Below are positions 63,016 to 64,000 of a stretch of 64,000 nt of DNA, one piece after another. This DNA comes from Desulfurobacterium pacificum (GTDB lineage: Bacteria; Aquificota; Aquificia; Desulfurobacteriales; Desulfurobacteriaceae): NCBI RefSeq assembly GCF_900182835.1, contig NZ_FXUB01000001.1:62001-126000 (forward strand), given 5' to 3'. Numbering within the stretch: the first letter of the stretch is position 1; every line of letters begins with the position of its first letter. The notes beneath the pieces are model-generated. The model searched no databases and had not been told where the DNA came from. It saw only the letters and a program-made list of their open reading frames with translations. A program made the translations under genes and the position numbers.

Positions 63016-63677
63016 TGCAGACGTTCCACTACGTATTTTTCAAAGGTTGACCTTATTCTACCAAGTTGAGCGTTTGCAAGTTTTTGTGTTTTGGCTTTGT
63101 GAAACGATTCCTTTGCTAATTTTATTGTTAACTTAGAGTCTTTTAGATTCCACTTTAGAGCGTGATTGTCTTTACAGTTAAAGCAGACAATACCGCTGTG
63201 TTTGATGGAAAATCCCCCCACTTCTTCGTCTTTTCCAATTGTTTTCTTACATACGGCACATCTGTTCAGAATGGGAAAAATCCCCTCCACGAACGCAAAC
63301 TTTACTAAAAACATGGTATAGGCAAGGTTAAACTTTTCCGTTATTTTCAGATACCTTTCAACCATTTGGAAAAGTTTTTCGTTTTTGGCAAGAGGGAATT
63401 GGGAGAGCAGTTTTGCTATTTTTGACATGTAAACAAAATGCCTGAAGGATTTAGGGAAATTGTGCTCAATCAACTTAACCTGCTTAACTTCAAATCTTTC
63501 TCCTATCTGCACTAACTCAAATTGAGAGAGAGAAAAAAGGTCAACAGAAAGGGGGAAGGGGATTTTGTTCGTCTTTACTATTAGATTGAGCATTCCCAAT
63601 TTATCTGAGAAAACAACTATCTGACGGAGATTTTCCCCTAAGTTTTTGCTTTTTAGGATGAATCCTTTTACTTTCAT
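63012..63677 (-). CDS. recO: RecO recombination mediator
   Basis: Helps load RecA on gapped DNA (RecFOR path). The 221-residue protein has the N-terminal OB fold (KVKGFILKSKNLGENLRQIVVFSDKLGMLNLIVKT), a helical body and a zinc motif CAVC...CFNC near residues 138-166. All fit RecO. Three GGGGATTTT elements lie in about 360 bases. It is coupled to the AddA-like gene downstream and shares one base with the stop of the upstream coiled-coil gene. Confidence 0.9.
   Translation of the reverse strand: MKVKGFILKSKNLGENLRQIVVFSDKLGMLNLIVKTNKIPFPLSVDLFSLSQFELVQIGERFEVKQVKLIEHNFPKSFRHFVYMSKIAKLLSQFPLAKNEKLFQMVERYLKITEKFNLAYTMFLVKFAFVEGIFPILNRCAVCKKTIGKDEEVGGFSIKHSGIVCFNCKDNHALKWNLKDSKLTIKLAKESFHKAKTQKLANAQLGRIRSTFEKYVVERLQ
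63209..63566. repeat. Three GGGGATTTT elements in recO
   Basis: Sites 63209-63217 (six G) and 63277-63285 in sense, 63558-63566 antisense. They encode VGGFS, EGIFP and NKIPFP, again in three different codon settings. Confidence 0.6.
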
Positions 63678-64000
63678 TACAGCAGGTTAAACTTTTTAAG
63701 GACTTCTGCCACTTGCGCATCTTTTTTGGCAAGCTCTCTTAAGCTGCTTACCAGTTTATCTATTCTTTCTGGTTTCCACTTGCGTTCAATCTCTTCTAAG
63801 GTTTCCTCTTTTGATTTCCTTATTATTGTTCTTCTGTCCCAGTAAGCGAATCCTATGACGCCAAGAGTGAGCGTTGTAAATATTGCTGTAATCATCCATA
63901 GGAAATTTATAAGTTCGTTGAACCTTTTGTTCATATCTTCTCTTAATTCTTCAAATCGTTTGCTAACGTCGTCAAAGCGTCTGTTGGTTTCTTCCCTGAA
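63677..64000 (-). CDS. Coiled-coil membrane protein, cut by window edge
   Basis: The frame is open to the right edge, so the N-terminus is missing; at least 107 codons are present. The first visible part has a heptad pattern (RRFDDVSKRFEELREDMNK) continuing into FNEL. A transmembrane helix (LWMITAIFTTLTLGVIGFAYW) and a basic-acidic helix follow, ending EVLKKFNLL. An internal ATG at 63934 could start a shorter form, but the heptads continue upstream of it. It resembles the small coiled-coil/helix proteins common in Aquificota, and the gene at 5914 in overall style. Function unknown. Confidence 0.6.
   Translation of the reverse strand, partial: FREETNRRFDDVSKRFEELREDMNKRFNELINFLWMITAIFTTLTLGVIGFAYWDRRTIIRKSKEETLEEIERKWKPERIDKLVSSLRELAKKDAQVAEVLKKFNLL

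Noticed and set aside
18579-63566. GGGG-ATTTT words as rho-independent terminators
   Set aside because: They lie inside genes, have no complementary arm beside them and occur antisense as often as sense.
1-64000. CRISPR arrays, tRNA, rRNA, insertion sequences, phage genes
   Set aside because: I looked through all gaps and found no repeat-spacer pattern, cloverleaf, transposase or integrase motif.

Overview
The window reads as chromosomal DNA of an AT-rich, Gram-negative, anaerobic and probably thermophilic hydrogen-oxidising bacterium. The Gram-negative outer membrane is shown by BamA, an OmpH/Skp chaperone, a LolA-like carrier, KdsB and two predicted lipoproteins. Proteins are rich in Lys, Glu and Ile. 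Hydrogen metabolism is shown by two complete [NiFe]-type hydrogenase operons. I infer a member of the Aquificota, most likely Desulfurobacteriales, but no rRNA gene is present to prove it. Coding density is very high: no gap exceeds about 200 bases, and I saw no tRNA, rRNA, CRISPR array, insertion sequence or prophage.

Layout. 0-4.1 kb (minus): histidine kinase, bamA, ompH. 4.1-6.3 kb (plus): PolX DNA polymerase and a small coiled-coil membrane protein. 6.3-9.2 kb (minus): tsaD and a secreted transglutaminase-fold protein. 9.3-12.8 kb (plus): a DsrE-like protein and a MacB-type ABC exporter (ATPase plus two permeases). 12.8-15.8 kb (minus): uvrC, queD, rsmD. 15.9-17.8 kb (plus): lolA-like gene and an iron-dependent alcohol dehydrogenase. 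17.8-22.5 kb (minus): purS-purQ-kdsB-pyrG-murB-hsp20. 22.6-28.3 kb (plus): radical SAM protein, CPBP protease, lspA, dnaG, rpoD. 28.3-32 kb: a pseudouridine synthase (minus), a selenocysteine peroxiredoxin (plus) and a large outer-membrane barrel protein (minus). 32-37 kb (plus): TIM-barrel protein, def, nnrD, NtrY-like kinase, with coaD convergent. 37.5-41.5 kb: four-subunit cytosolic group 3b-type hydrogenase. 41.7-46.8 kb: six-subunit membrane Ech-type hydrogenase. 47-57.8 kb (plus): mdh, fumarase alpha subunit, fabD, class II ribonucleotide reductase, a clostripain-like lipoprotein, a Cys-rich lipoprotein, thiL, uppP, pilT, pilC. 57.7-64 kb (minus): aminotransferase, SQR-like flavoprotein, protoglobin, AddA-like helicase-nuclease, recO and a coiled-coil protein cut by the window edge.

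Two genes stop at an in-frame TGA that is best read as selenocysteine. In the peroxiredoxin (29286-29900) TGA replaces the peroxidatic Cys codon, and a hairpin with a GGUC loop follows at the expected distance. In the soluble hydrogenase large subunit (40218-41519) TGA replaces the first Cys of the C-terminal nickel-binding DPCxxCxxH motif. The rest of the motif and a 15-residue cleavable tail lie beyond the apparent stop, together with a strong hairpin. That enzyme is therefore a [NiFeSe] hydrogenase that a standard gene caller would truncate.

The second striking signal is a 9-mer, GGGGATTTT. It occurs 23 times in this window by my reading, on both strands and in all three reading frames of unrelated genes. 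About half a copy would be expected from base composition. It behaves like a DNA uptake sequence or another chromosomally distributed recognition site such as a Chi element.

How the genes fit together: the [NiFeSe] enzyme would supply NAD(P)H from H2 in the cytosol. The Ech-type complex would couple H2 and ferredoxin to ion flow. Both would feed reductive carbon fixation, of which malate dehydrogenase and the fumarase alpha subunit lie next door. The remaining genes are envelope, nucleotide and information-processing housekeeping.
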